A DNA stretch of 64,000 bases from Podocnemis expansa (lineage: Eukaryota > Chordata > Testudines > Podocnemididae): contig ML681992.1 of NCBI GenBank assembly GCA_007922195.1, positions 43,364,661-43,428,660 of the forward strand. Direction: 5' to 3'. Made by a program: the position numbers and the translations under genes. The notes beneath the pieces were generated by a model, which made no database searches, had not been told where the DNA came from, and worked only from the letters and a program-made list of their open reading frames with translations. Each line of letters starts with the position of its first letter. Positions within the stretch are counted from its first letter, which is position 1. Of the stretch, positions 12,035-22,485 are shown piece by piece.

Positions 12035-12345
12035 TTATATGTGTCTACCCAGTATTTTGGAGTAAGCCCTCCCAGCTTGGATCAGATCCAGGACAACACA
12101 GCTCATACTACTGCAGTAAAAATAGTAGCATAGACAATGTTTTGAAGTTGCCTGGATTTTGATGCCCACCCACTGTCCCAGAATTCGGATTCCCACCTCT
12201 GGTCTGAACCACCACTTCACAGTACTGTCTGTACAGATAGTTTGAGAGCTTTAATGTGAGCTCTGCTATATCATATTTGTCAACTCAAGCTAGAATGGGG
12301 GGCTTATTCCTGCTCACTCCAAAATGCTGTGTAAACATACCCTAT
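12035..12345. mobile_element. Degraded MITE of the 7431-7703 type
   Basis: Left 'atgtgtctacccagtatttt' and right 'atgctgtgtaaacataccct' are decayed inverted ends. The interior shows 'gagctttaatgtgagctctg' and 'aactcaagctagaatggggg', comparable to 7431-7703. Boundaries and relation are tentative. Confidence 0.35.
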
Positions 12346-13505
12346 AAGGAGCAGGTGGTCTTCAGGTGGGGTTAGGCCACTCTCAGCCAGGGGCCAGACA
12401 CCCTGTGACACTGTTTAAAAAGTCAGGTTGTACTTCACACTAACAAAGCAAAACTATGCTGTTATTCAACAGTTTTTGACTGCAAGGTGCCTCCTGTCAT
12501 TCCCAATTCATATAGTTTAGGATTCATTTCCCCACCCTCACCTCCTCTTTTCCTCTCTTTTGGGCTCTTGCACACAGGACATAGCATGGATTCTCAAAGC
12601 CTTGTGTAAACTACAAATAATGCACTGAGACAAAGTAAACTGAGATGCAATATTGTGCTTAAGTTTTAATTTTTCAGCAGCTCTCTGATGTCTGTAATTT
12701 CTTCAGAAAAAGAATCTGTCATGGGAAATCACTTCTCCAATTGTGTTATTCACAAGACTTCTGCATGTCTGCAATTATGCCATGTACATAGGACACCACT
12801 TGAATTTATTTTGTGTTTAGGGCTCATGAAAGGCACAAGATTGGCAGTCCTGGAAACCAAGGACCACTACTTTTTCACAAAATGCAAACAAGTTTTTAAT
12901 CAAAGCCAACAGCAATGAAGTTTTCCCAACCTGGACAAGGGTTGTGCCTCAGCTCTAGAACTAGAGGGGACAACTGTACCTAAGGGAACATGGTAACTTA
13001 ATATCCATTTCTGTCTCTAAGGATGTACAGTATAACAAAAGCAAAATACAAAACTACTGGAAATTAAAGGTTTTCATGTTTTATTGCAAACCTAAAAATA
13101 AGCCCTATCTGAAAACAAATTATGTGAGTTTTTCCAAGAGAAACAGATCAGTGGCTGAGGGGAAAAAATATAACTACTCTGTGCAGCTATGACATTCATA
13201 CTAAAATATGCACAGTCATTTTCCACACTATTTAGTCAGAATAATCATTTTGTTAAAAATTACAATGAGCAACTGGGGAAGGAAGGGTATCTAGGCAAAA
13301 TGGTGCAGAATTAAGCAGCAAAACTCTTTTGATGATAGCACACTTTCCCAGTTTTCACCTGCTCCATGAATGAGATTCAGATTAACTCCCACTGAAATTC
13401 ATGGAGAGTAGCCCCTGATTTCAGTGGGTTTAGATCAGACCCTAAGGCAACAGAACTGACAGTGAGGCCACTTCATTTGGATTTCAGACAATCTTTGTGG
13501 ATAAG
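12346..13505. other. No recognised feature
   Basis: AT-rich, with no coding evidence or named repeat. Confidence 0.4.
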
Positions 13506-13640
13506 TTCCAAAGGGGCAGCTGTGTTAGTCTAGTTCAGTAAAACAAACAAAGGCTCCTCTGTCACTTACACACTAAAATTTATTCATTGCATGAGCTTTC
13601 CTGGGAGAAAAATCCCACTTTGTTAGATGCTTTGAAGATA
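13506..13640 (-). mobile_element. PLE 3' terminal fragment
   Basis: 'ttccaaaggggcagctgtgt' followed by 'gcatgagctttcctgggaga' is the complement of the PLE 3' end seen elsewhere in the window. The hammerhead-like core is broken here (GGAAA after the stem, and the CTGATGA block changed). No target duplication recognised. Confidence 0.65.
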
Positions 13641-15106
13641 GCTGCTGCAGCCTGGTTGGTGCAGTTTGGACCACAGTCCGTTTGGCGCAGTTTGCAACAT
13701 ACAAGACTGGGTCGGCCTGTCCTCAGGGAGCACATGTTCAACAAAAACCAAAACAATAAAATGAAACTACAGTGAGTGATAAGCTGTTTAATGACAAAGG
13801 TCTTGAGGACAGGAGCATTATTAATTTCCTAGCAAGATGCTTAATCCTTTTAATTTTTGTTGACTCTGCAGTTATTTATTCATATTGCAGTAGCATCTAC
13901 AATCTCAGTCATAGACCAGGTACTCAGTGGCTAGATGCTGTACAGACAGATTAAAAGGAGGAACTCTGCCCCAGAGAATTTACCACATACAATTTTAAAA
14001 CACATAGAGATTGGTTTTTAAAAGCCTGATCGTCTCTGACCTCCTGTGTAATACACCATTCTATCCATTAAATTCTTTCATCTAGTCCAATCACTTTCTA
14101 TGGACTAAGGATCAACCCTTAGGTTTAAAATGAAACAAAACTGGGAGGGAATCTGAATCTGCCAAGTGAACCATTTTCTATAGGAGGGTAATATTGTCAT
14201 TTTTGGCAGCCGGCTACAAAACTCAGAAGGGTTTTCAGTAGATTAGTGGCCATTATGTATGTAAATAGAAGCACCAAATGCATATCTATGCCATCATATT
14301 CTACACTAGAATACCAGGGTCTTCCTTAGCCAGGCCTTGTATGCAAGGAAAAAAAGATCTCACTGAACACACTGCCTTGTTAGGAACCTTGCGACAACAC
14401 AGTGTTTATTGTAAGTTGTTAAAAATAAAATAAGTGGCAGCAGGATGCAGAGCTCTGGCTGTCTACAACCACCTGCTCAAATCTTCTTCCTGGGGCTCTT
14501 TCAATCACAATTGTTAACAAGTGGGAGAAGAGTGATTCACCTCAATGAAAAAGTTAACTCGGTAATTTTGAAAATTCCCTGTATTAATACAAAGCCTCAG
14601 AATTCAAGGCAATCAGTTTAGCAAGTGGTAAAACATGGCCTGTAGCAACAGGTGGTGAAACACCACAGTTCTGCAGACCCTAACCTATTTTTAACCCTTA
14701 TTAAGTGCAAGGCTGTAGCTAACCCAATATGAATAAATTATGGGACTTCATGTGAATAATAATTCATTTCCACTTCAATACATATCTGATACCAATCAGC
14801 TTGTTTTTCAATGGTTCTGAGCATCTGTTATCTTCTGTTGAGATCTACTGAATTAAGCGTTCACTGGGGAGTCCGTTTAGAGAATTCTGGGGTCAAAATT
14901 TATCTCTAGTGGATACCAATGGCTGTTATTTAGCCGCCTAAATATGAATGGCATTAGGGCCTTAACTTTTGGCACACATATACCACGCCAACCCCCCCAC
15001 ATCCATTATTCAGAAGTATAAAGAGCAGTTACTTAAAGTATTTTAAAGTAATTGTAATTCTTTGAAGTGTGTGGTCCCTATCTGTATTCCACTATTCAGG
15101 AGATCT
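13641..15106. other. No recognised feature
   Basis: No exon or repeat could be named; short open frames only. Confidence 0.4.
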
Positions 15107-16350
15107 AAATAGACTCAGAATTGCAGAACTGGAAGGACCTTGAGAGGTCATCTAGTCCAATTCCCTGCACTAAAGGCAGGATCAAGAACTATCTAGACCA
15201 CCTTGGACAAGTTTTTGTCCAACCTACTCTTCAAAATCTCCAATGACAAAGATTCTGCAACCTCCCTAGGCAATTTGTTCCAGTGCTTAACTACCCAGGC
15301 AGTTAGATTTTTCCCCTAACATCTAACCTAAACCTCCCTTTCTGCAATTTAAGCCTATTGACTCTTGTCCAATCCTAAAAAAATTAAGAAAAACAATTAT
15401 TCTTTCCTACTTCCTGTAACAATCTTTTATGTACTTGAAAACTGTTGTGTGCCCCCTCATTCTCCAGACTACACAAACCCTTTTTTTTTTTTCAGTTTCC
15501 TCTCATAGGTCTTTGTCTTTACACCTTTCATTTTTTTTTTTTTTAACTCTTCTCTGGACTTATTCTAATTTGTCCACTTCTTTCCTGAAATGTTGCTCCC
15601 AGAACTGGATGCTATACTCCTTTTGAGGCTAAATCAGTGTGGAGTAGACCTGAAGAATTATTTCCTGTGTCTTGTTTACAACATACCTGCTAATATGGCC
15701 CAATATGAGGCTCTTTTTTTTTTTTTTTTTTGCAACAATGCAACACTGTTGAGTCATATATAACAGGGGTGCCCAAACTTATGGAACTCAAAAACCACAC
15801 AAGTTGATTATTAAGCTTTCAGGAGCTGCACTGAGGCATATAGCCATATACTTTTACTTACTAAATTGATTTGCTGACTTTCTTCCACGAGCCACAGTTT
15901 GGCCATGCCTGATATATAGCTTCTGATCCACTGTGACCCCCAGATCTGTTTCTGCAGTACTCCTTCCTAGGCAGTCATTTCCCATTTTGTATATGTATAA
16001 ATGATCTTTCCTACCTCAGTGGAGTACTTTTATTTGTCCTTTTTCAATTTCATCCTATTTACTTCAGGCCATTTCTCCAGTTTGTACAGATCATTTTGAA
16101 TTTTAATCCTTGCAACACTTCCCATCTTGATACCATCCTGCCAACTTTGGAAGTATGTTCTCTATGCCATTGTCTCAATCACTGATGAAGGTACTGAATG
16201 GAACTGGACCCAAAACCGACAACTAGGGGACCCCACTTGAAATATCCTTCCAGCTTGACTGTGCACCACTGATCACTAATTGTTGGGAATCATTTTTTTT
16301 ACAAATCATGCAGCCACCTTTTAGTAGCTCCAGGTAAATATAACCTAGAT
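15107..16350 (-). mobile_element. CR1 LINE, 3' portion including RT region
   Basis: On the minus strand this runs from the RT region (16350 downwards; ends 'ctccaggtaaatataaccta' on plus) to the 3' end near 15112 (plus-strand 'agaggtcatctagtccaatt'). Many indels and T-runs break the frame. A 148-bp hAT MITE sits inside at 15764-15911. The homology is to the CR1 ORF2 C-terminal half; 5' truncated as usual for CR1. Confidence 0.75.
15764..15911. mobile_element. Small hAT (Charlie-like) MITE inside CR1
   Basis: Starts CAGGGGTGCCCAAACTT and ends AGTTTGGCCATGCCTG, near-perfect inverted repeats. Flanks ATATATAA (15756-15763) and ATATATAG (15912-15919) form the 8-bp duplication. It must postdate the CR1 copy it interrupts. 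Confidence 0.8.
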
Positions 16351-16465
16351 GGCTTATGAAAAGACAGTTTTAGATCTGAGTGTAATGTGTTGTACACTCT
16401 TGGGGTATGTCTACAGTGGAGGCTCTGTTAAGTCAACCTAAAAAAGTCAACTTTAAGTTGATTCC

Positions 16466-16599
16466 CAAAGGGATAGCCGTGTTAGTCTAGTCCAGCAAAA
16501 AAAAACAAGGAGTTGAGTGGCACTTTAAGACTAACAGGTTTATTTTTTGCATGAGCTTTCGTGGGAGAAAATGCCACTTCATCAGATGCTTTGACTCTT
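16466..16599 (-). mobile_element. PLE 3' terminal fragment with intact hammerhead core
   Basis: Complement of the PLE 3' end: 'cccaaagggatagccgtgtt', T-tract region, then 'gcatgagctttcgtgggaga' and 'cacttcatcagatgc'. Inserted in the MITE at 16403-17137 and continuous on its right with CR1 sequence. Confidence 0.75.
16557..16585 (-). ncRNA. Hammerhead-ribozyme-like core in PLE terminal repeat
   Basis: On the minus strand: CTGATGA, a short stem-loop with GTGG and CCAC pairing, then GAAA. These are the invariant boxes of the hammerhead core on either side of stem II. PLE terminal repeats are known to carry minimal hammerheads. Variants elsewhere: 19669-19697 (CTGAGGA), 24952-24980 and 25111-25139 (CTGAGGA), 29762-29790 (CTGATAA), 42045-42072 (GAAA lost). 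Stems I and III were not modelled, so activity is uncertain. Confidence 0.6.
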
Positions 16600-17100
16600 A
16601 CCCATCTACCATAACCCCCAGGTCATTTTCAATAGTGCTGCTACTTAGCCAATTGGTCCCCAGTCTGTAGTAGTACATGGATTTTTCCATCCTAAGTGCA
16701 GGACTTTGCCCTTGTCCTTGTTGAACCTCATGAGATTTCGTTTGGCCCAAAGCGCCAATTCATCTAAGTCTCCCAGAATCTGATCCAGGCCCTCCAGGGT
16801 GTTTATCATTCCCCCCAGCTTGTTGTCATCTCCGAATTTACTGAGCATGCAATCTATTCCATCATCCAGATCATTAATGAAGACGTTGAATAGAACCAGC
16901 CCCAGGGGCACTCCACTAGTTCCTGGTTGCCAACTAGACATTGAGCCGTTGATTCCTACACACTGAGCCCAATGATCTAGCCAGCTTTCTATCCACCTTA
17001 CGGTCCATTCCTCCAAATCATACTTTCTTAACCTGCTGACAAGAATGCTGTAGGAAACCATATCAAAAGCTTTGCTAAAGTTGAGGTATATCACATCATT
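16600..17100 (-). pseudogene. CR1 reverse-transcriptase fragment
   Basis: The minus-strand frame at 17094-16645 (149 codons) begins MIYLNFSKAFDMVSYSILV and contains SGVPLG, VLFNVFINDLDDGI and FGDDNK. These correspond to the CR1 RT blocks YLDFSKAFDTV, SGVPQGSVLGP, LFNIFINDL and the catalytic FADD. In SGVPLG-LVLFN several residues are deleted, and FADD has become FGDD. The piece has neither a CR1 3' end nor a 5' end, and starts where the PLE stops. It is dead, but has kept an open frame. Confidence 0.8.
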
Positions 17101-17140
17101 GGCTAAGTCAACCTAAGGCTCCAGTGTAGACATACCCTTG

Positions 17141-18655
17141 GGTATTATTAGTGTGTAAAATGGAGATTATTTAGTAGGTAAACTTTTGTTTCAATGTTTT
17201 GACCAGCTCTAGTAGTAACACAAGAGAGCTTGAAGTAGGACTTCTTCCATTAATTTTTCATGGAGAAAGAGTGTTCCACTGAGAACTAAACAATAATTTA
17301 CTGAGATACATAAACAGATTTTTATGTTTCTCTTTGAGGGACTATTGTAGCCATAATGAGGAAGTAGTTTAGTTTTGGGCAGCTTTATGAGACAAGAATA
17401 GTAAAGCAATCGCAATAGATATTAGTAAAAGCTACTACAAAGAGAGGAATCAATGACAGACTCAAGGGCTGTAGTTATTCATAAAATGTTAGCAAAACTA
17501 GGGTTCTGTAAAAGAGAAGATTAATAGGGGATAAAAGTGATGTATAGTACATTTCCAAGGGAACAGAGAGGATAAATGCTACCAGAGCACTTGAGCTAGT
17601 GTAAAATATAACAGTATAGATAAACAAGAACGCATATCAGGAAGGACTAACATTAAAGGAATAGTTAGTTCCTTAATCTAAAGAATCAGATACCCTACCT
17701 ATAACACTAAAATCAGAAAGAAGAATATTGAGTATAAACTGTTCTCAAAAGGAGTGAGTTAAGTATTGCATCTGAAAGACAAGAGTATTTCAGAGTACAA
17801 ATGATGAATACAGAAAAGAAATGTGCTGCCAGGCCTGCCCAAAGCTCACAATCTAATACTCCAAGTTTGGAAACCTTTGCATTTACACTTGCAGTTAAGC
17901 ACATCAATAAGGGTCTGCATAAGCAAGGCCAGATGGCCATGCCTGCCAACAGTTACTACACTGTTTAGTGCCTACTACCGTACATCATACAACTGATGGT
18001 CAGTCATAGACAATTTCCAAACCATGTGCAGAAAAAAAACTGGATAGAAAAATTCAAGTACCAGAAATCTTAGAAGCCAGGACAAGACTGTTCCCACATT
18101 GTGCTTTGTTTCTTTCCTAAACCATCAAGTCCACAAAGGCACAGGCTGTTTGAGGCAGATCTCTTTCAATTTCTGAGGAGTAGCTGAGGTCAGCCCCTCT
18201 GAACTTAAATCAGCAGATACCAAGAGTGCTGATCATTTTCACATAAAGTTTGACAGGTTTTAGGAAATTTTATTTACAGTAGACAGAAGAATTGAAGCCA
18301 TTTCTTCTCAGATGAAAAATGAGGGAGTTTGAGTCAGAGTTTTCGAACTGCTTCTTTGGGAAATCTCAGGATATACTGTGTTTGACATTGTAATAAAAGA
18401 GAAGGCACTGCAATGTAGAATGAATCACAGGAAAGAAGACCACAACTACTATTCAATTAAACTCATGCCACAGAAAAGGTTGAGGTGAAGGACCTTGAGG
18501 TTTTCTGTATCAGTTTCAGATGCTATACTGGATGTGCCCACAAAGTCGGATTTCCGTAAAGGTAGAGATTGGAATGTTTGCTTAGTGACAGGAATATGAT
18601 AGAGTGAAAAAAATATGAAGCTCATTCTCCATCCTGTTGGCCATAGAATCAGCAG
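17141..18655. other. No recognised feature
   Basis: Near 17190 'gttttgaccagctctagtag' resembles an end of the GAGCTGG element at 37895. Otherwise nothing identified. Confidence 0.4.
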
Positions 18656-18777
18656 CTGCAAATCAGCATAATACCATGGGGCCATTGACCATCAATGGCT
18701 ACCACCCAAGATGGTCAGGGATGCAAGTCTATGCTCTCTAAATATCAGAAACCAGGACTGGATATCAGGGGATGGAT

Positions 18778-19530
18778 CGTTAGGGACCGCTCTCCTCAAT
18801 TCTTTGTTCACTGCCAGAAGTGGAAGTCCAGAGCCCAGCAACAGGCGATACAATGGGTTTATTGGAATAATCCAACAAGCATTAATTCCAAACCTTTAGC
18901 CCAGTGACTTCCTTCCTCCTCCCTTACTTTCTGTTGGACCTTAGTTTTTATAATGTATCAACCAATCATTTTTCTTAAATATAGTACAAGATAATTCTTT
19001 AACCAATCCTAATTTATTGTAACTTAATTCTTTAATCAGTCATGCCCCATCACCTTAACTGTTTACAATTAATCATGAGATAGACAGAAACAACCAAAGA
19101 ATCAGAGATACGTTACCAGAACACAGGGCATGATAATGCCAAACAATATAGAGTGTAAATTTTATAGCCTGAACTGTTGACAAATGTTTAAAAGCCACAC
19201 AGAATGCCATCAAACAAAGCTCTTGCTAAGAATTCTATCTAGGGTCTTTTTATCTGGAGATCACCTTCTAAAAAGCTTGGTCTTACCTTGTTTTAATGTA
19301 ATTTGTTTGGAATGTGCAGATGTGACCACACACTTCCCAGCTTATGGCTGCCTTTGGTTTTGATTAGCCAAAGTAGAAGGCCTCAAACAGTGTGAGATGG
19401 TCCATAGACAAGCAGCTTGTGATTTTGTTTCTTTGATACCCTTGTATCTAAGTGATACAGCTAAGTGATAAGAATACACATAAACAAACAAAAGCCTTTA
19501 CAGGCAGGCCTAAATATCTGTATGCCAACA
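18778..19530 (-). mobile_element. Solo LTR of an endogenous retrovirus
   Basis: A 753-bp insert in the LINE, flanked by TGGAT (18773-18777) and TGGGT (19531-19535), a 5-bp duplication with one change. On the minus strand it begins TGTTGGCATACAG and ends near GGTCCCTAAC, with an AATAAA polyadenylation signal (complement at 18858-18863) about 80 bp before the end. That arrangement of U3, R and U5 suits a retroviral LTR. No internal viral genes are present, so this is a recombined solo LTR. The terminal CA is mutated to CG. Confidence 0.7.
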
Positions 19531-19612
19531 TGGGTCACTTGAGATTCACCTATTCTGTTCATTCCCTCTGAAGGATCTGGCTAAGTGAACTCCAGTAGTC
19601 CAACCCAGAATA

Positions 19613-20210
19613 AACAACAAGGAGTTGTGTGGCACTTGAAGACTAACAGATTTATTTTTTGCATGAGCTTTCGTGGGAGAAGATCCCACTTCCTCAGATG
19701 CTTCGAAGATGGGTGAACTTACAGAAGGGAATGAAACTAAATGCAAGGGGGTGAAAAACATAGGATCAGGTCATAAATTAACAGCAGATCAGAGCAGTTT
19801 ACAAGCTCAAACCATGGGAAGCCTGAAGTCAAATTACCCTTTGTAATGGCAAAAGAATCCATACTCTCGATTCAGTCCTGCTTTCACAGAATTTAGCTTG
19901 CATATTAATTCGAGTTCAGCTGTCTCTCTTTGAAGTCTTGATGTCCCAGGTACAGCTCTAACGACAGTCGTTAACAAATCCATCATCAAGTGATTAGGAA
20001 GATGGAAGTGCTCAGCAACTGGTTTCTCTGTTCTTTGATTTCTGATATCGGCTCGGTGCTCTTACGGAGCAATCGTTCTGTTTGTCCAATATATAAGGTG
20101 TAGGGGCATTTCTTGCACATGATGGCACATAGTCTTCAAGTGCCACACAACTTGTTGTTTTTTCACTGGGCTAGACTAACACAGCTATCCATTTTAAAAT
20201 TGACGAGATG
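19613..20210 (-). mobile_element. PLE with GIY-YIG remnant and inverted 3' ends
   Basis: CAACCCAGAATA is duplicated exactly at 19601-19612 and 20211-20222. On the minus strand, codons near 20128-20090 give IMCKKCPYTLYIGQT, the start of the PLE GIY-YIG endonuclease. Near 19900-19850 the C-terminal block (LNREYGF) appears; stops and shifts lie between. The right 80 bp is a second copy of the PLE 3' end in plus orientation. The left end starts at the internal T-tract and the right end reaches the true terminus. Confidence 0.8.
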
Positions 20211-20236
20211 CAACCCAGAATAGCCATTCTTATGTA

Positions 20237-22389
20237 ATCCAGGACCTAAGAGTTAAAGTTGTCACGTCCCCTCTCTCCCAGGCCCAGGAAATGCAGTCAG
20301 TTGAACTTCTCCAGCCGCCACACCCTTCTTCACTTCTCTGATCCCAACCAGGAACTGCCTTACAAAGCTCTTGCAGCTCCTTTTATCCAGTCCTGCTGGA
20401 CTCTGACTGTCTGCTTCAATGCAGCCATTCTAGGCAGGTCTGGAGGACCTACCCTCACTGCTCCTTACTGTAGTGGCATGTAATAGGTCACAGAGTCTCC
20501 ATTAGGGAGTGGGGGGATGTACGATGGCCCAGATACACACCATCACAATGACATAATGCTGTTCAGTAGCATGTCGGAGACATTCCCTTTGGTAAACAGT
20601 TTTAGTCTGTTAGTGACAAATCAAAAGTGCACAGTTTAGAATCATTCATCGATGATATTTTCAGGTGACTTAATAATAATACACTGATGCCATGCAAGTT
20701 CCAAAAGCTTCTCTTTCAGAGAAAAGCTCTCCAGGTTTCAGAGAAAAGCTCAAAAGTAAACTTCTCAAAGTCAGAGAAGTGAACCACTGATCTTCCACTG
20801 AAAGCAACAAGCCTTTGGATTTCTTGACTGTTAACTGTGCTTTGAAAACAATGAGAAGCCATAAATCAGAACAGCTAATGAATTCCCAGGATTTTGTGAA
20901 TGTGACAAGAGATATCATCAACAATAAGTACAAAATGAACTAGCATTGCACAATTTCTTGTGTACTCAAACTTCCATTTAAGTACATTATGTTTAGATTC
21001 TTCAGGGAAAATATATTGCTTTCAATTAAGCTGTATAGCTTGCAGTTTACAGTATTGGTCCAAGCTGACATCTTCTGAAAATATCACAGATTTAAGTAGA
21101 GACAAATGCCTGCTTAATAAAACCCAATTTATTGGAGCTTAAGTCAATATATTGTTATATTGATGGTTCCATTACAACTGGAAACTACTATTTAAAAATC
21201 AATAGACATATCTTTATAACAGCAATAAAAATCAGTTTCATTAGAGCAGCTCAGGGGTAAGAATCAATAGAGCTTTTGGTTCTCTTAATCTTCCAAATGC
21301 TGAGCGCCTTCTTTTTCATGACTGAAGTTAAGGTGTCTCAGAGATGTCTTATTAGAGTCCTCTACAAGAGTCCTTCTATTTTTTGTCAGCTAGATCACTG
21401 TTGATAGTCAAGGCGGCCTTTGTCCGAATGAAGGGTATAGAATCAGAACCAGAGCGGCACTTTCATCTTGGTTACACCACATGTAGAGTCAAAGGGCCAG
21501 ATTCTTAACTAGTGTGTAACTTCTGAAGGCCATCAAAGTCAGTGATAGCTCTGTTGATTGACGCCAGCTAAGATCCTCTCACAAAGTAAGTGTTGAAATA
21601 AGCTTTACTTGTAGTGTTAGGTGAGATCAGAACTTGGGACCAAGGCTCAGACTGTCAAAGGTATTTCAGCACTTGCCTTTTTAGGTGCCTCGGCCCACCA
21701 GTTATGTACCACAGGCATTTTCAAAACTTCCACTCAGCTGCCAAGGTCTTAGGACATTTGGTATTGTTCTTAAATGTCCAGCTGCAAGAGTCAACATGTT
21801 ATATGTGAATCTGAGCTTACATTAAAAAAAAAAAAAGGTAAGCATGTAGCCTTATGGTTGCAAAGGAAGCTTAATACATGAAAGAAACAATGCACACTCC
21901 AAAGGCCCAAACTACAAAACAAAAGGAGAAACATTTTAAAGAATATCCAGATTTTTAGGCCAATCTTATGATTTTTTGCAGCCCTGACTCATAGTTTTTG
22001 AGCACTCAGAATTAGCCATAATGCATATACACAGCATAGCACAAAATGCCAGTCACTTCACAGAAATAGGCCCAGATCAGGTAGCAGGAAGCTGCTGCAG
22101 CCCTATGGACACATTCAGCAAATCTGTGATTATGGAAAGACAGAAGAACATGAAAGAAGACGTGGGATCTACAAGGTAAAATTAGCTTAGTAGGTTTTGG
22201 AAACAATTAGGCATTTGTGACTAAGAATAGGCTTTATGAATTACATTAACTAGAATAAAAATTAAATTGGCCAAGAGTCTTCATGATTTCAGACATAAAC
22301 TGATCATCATCTTGGGACAGGCAGAGATTTCATCTCATTGTATAATGTTGCACAATCAGGTGCATTATGAGGGTTTTATGCCTTCCTCA
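20237..22389. other. No recognised feature
   Basis: About 2.1 kb with no gene or repeat I can support. Confidence 0.4.
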
Positions 22390-22485
22390 GAAACATCTGT
22401 CATCAGCCAGTGTTGAAAACAGCCTGCCAGACTAGATGGACCATTTATCTGTTCTGGTGTGGTAATTCTTATGTCACTTTATCTT
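22390..22485 (+). mobile_element. LINE 3'-end fragment
   Basis: 'gccagactagatggaccatt', 'tctgttctggtgtggtaatt', 'cttatgt' match the 3' terminus of the CR1-type LINE with a (TTCTTATG) tail. Confidence 0.6.

Larger units (their letters stand above)
16403..17137. mobile_element. Palindromic-word MITE, GTCGAC family, split by retroelements
   Basis: Ends GGGTATGTCTACAGTGGAG and CTCCAGTGTAGACATACCC (right) are inverted repeats; TTG flanks both sides (16400-16402, 17138-17140). Only about 60 bp of the left arm and 40 bp of the right arm remain around an insert of PLE plus CR1 sequence (about 16466-17100). Words 'aagtcaac' and 'aagttga' are decayed AAGTCGACTT. Confidence 0.75.
18656..20236 (+). mobile_element. 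LINE (CR1-type) 3' end split by LTR and PLE
   Basis: Three pieces form one 3' region: 18656-18777 ('gatggtcagggatgcaagtc', 'aggactggatatcaggggat'), 19536-19612 ('cacctattctgttcattccc') and 20211-20236 ('cccagaatagccattcttat'). The host order is recovered once the LTR (18778-19530) and the PLE (19613-20210) are removed. It is the oldest of the three elements. Confidence 0.7.
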
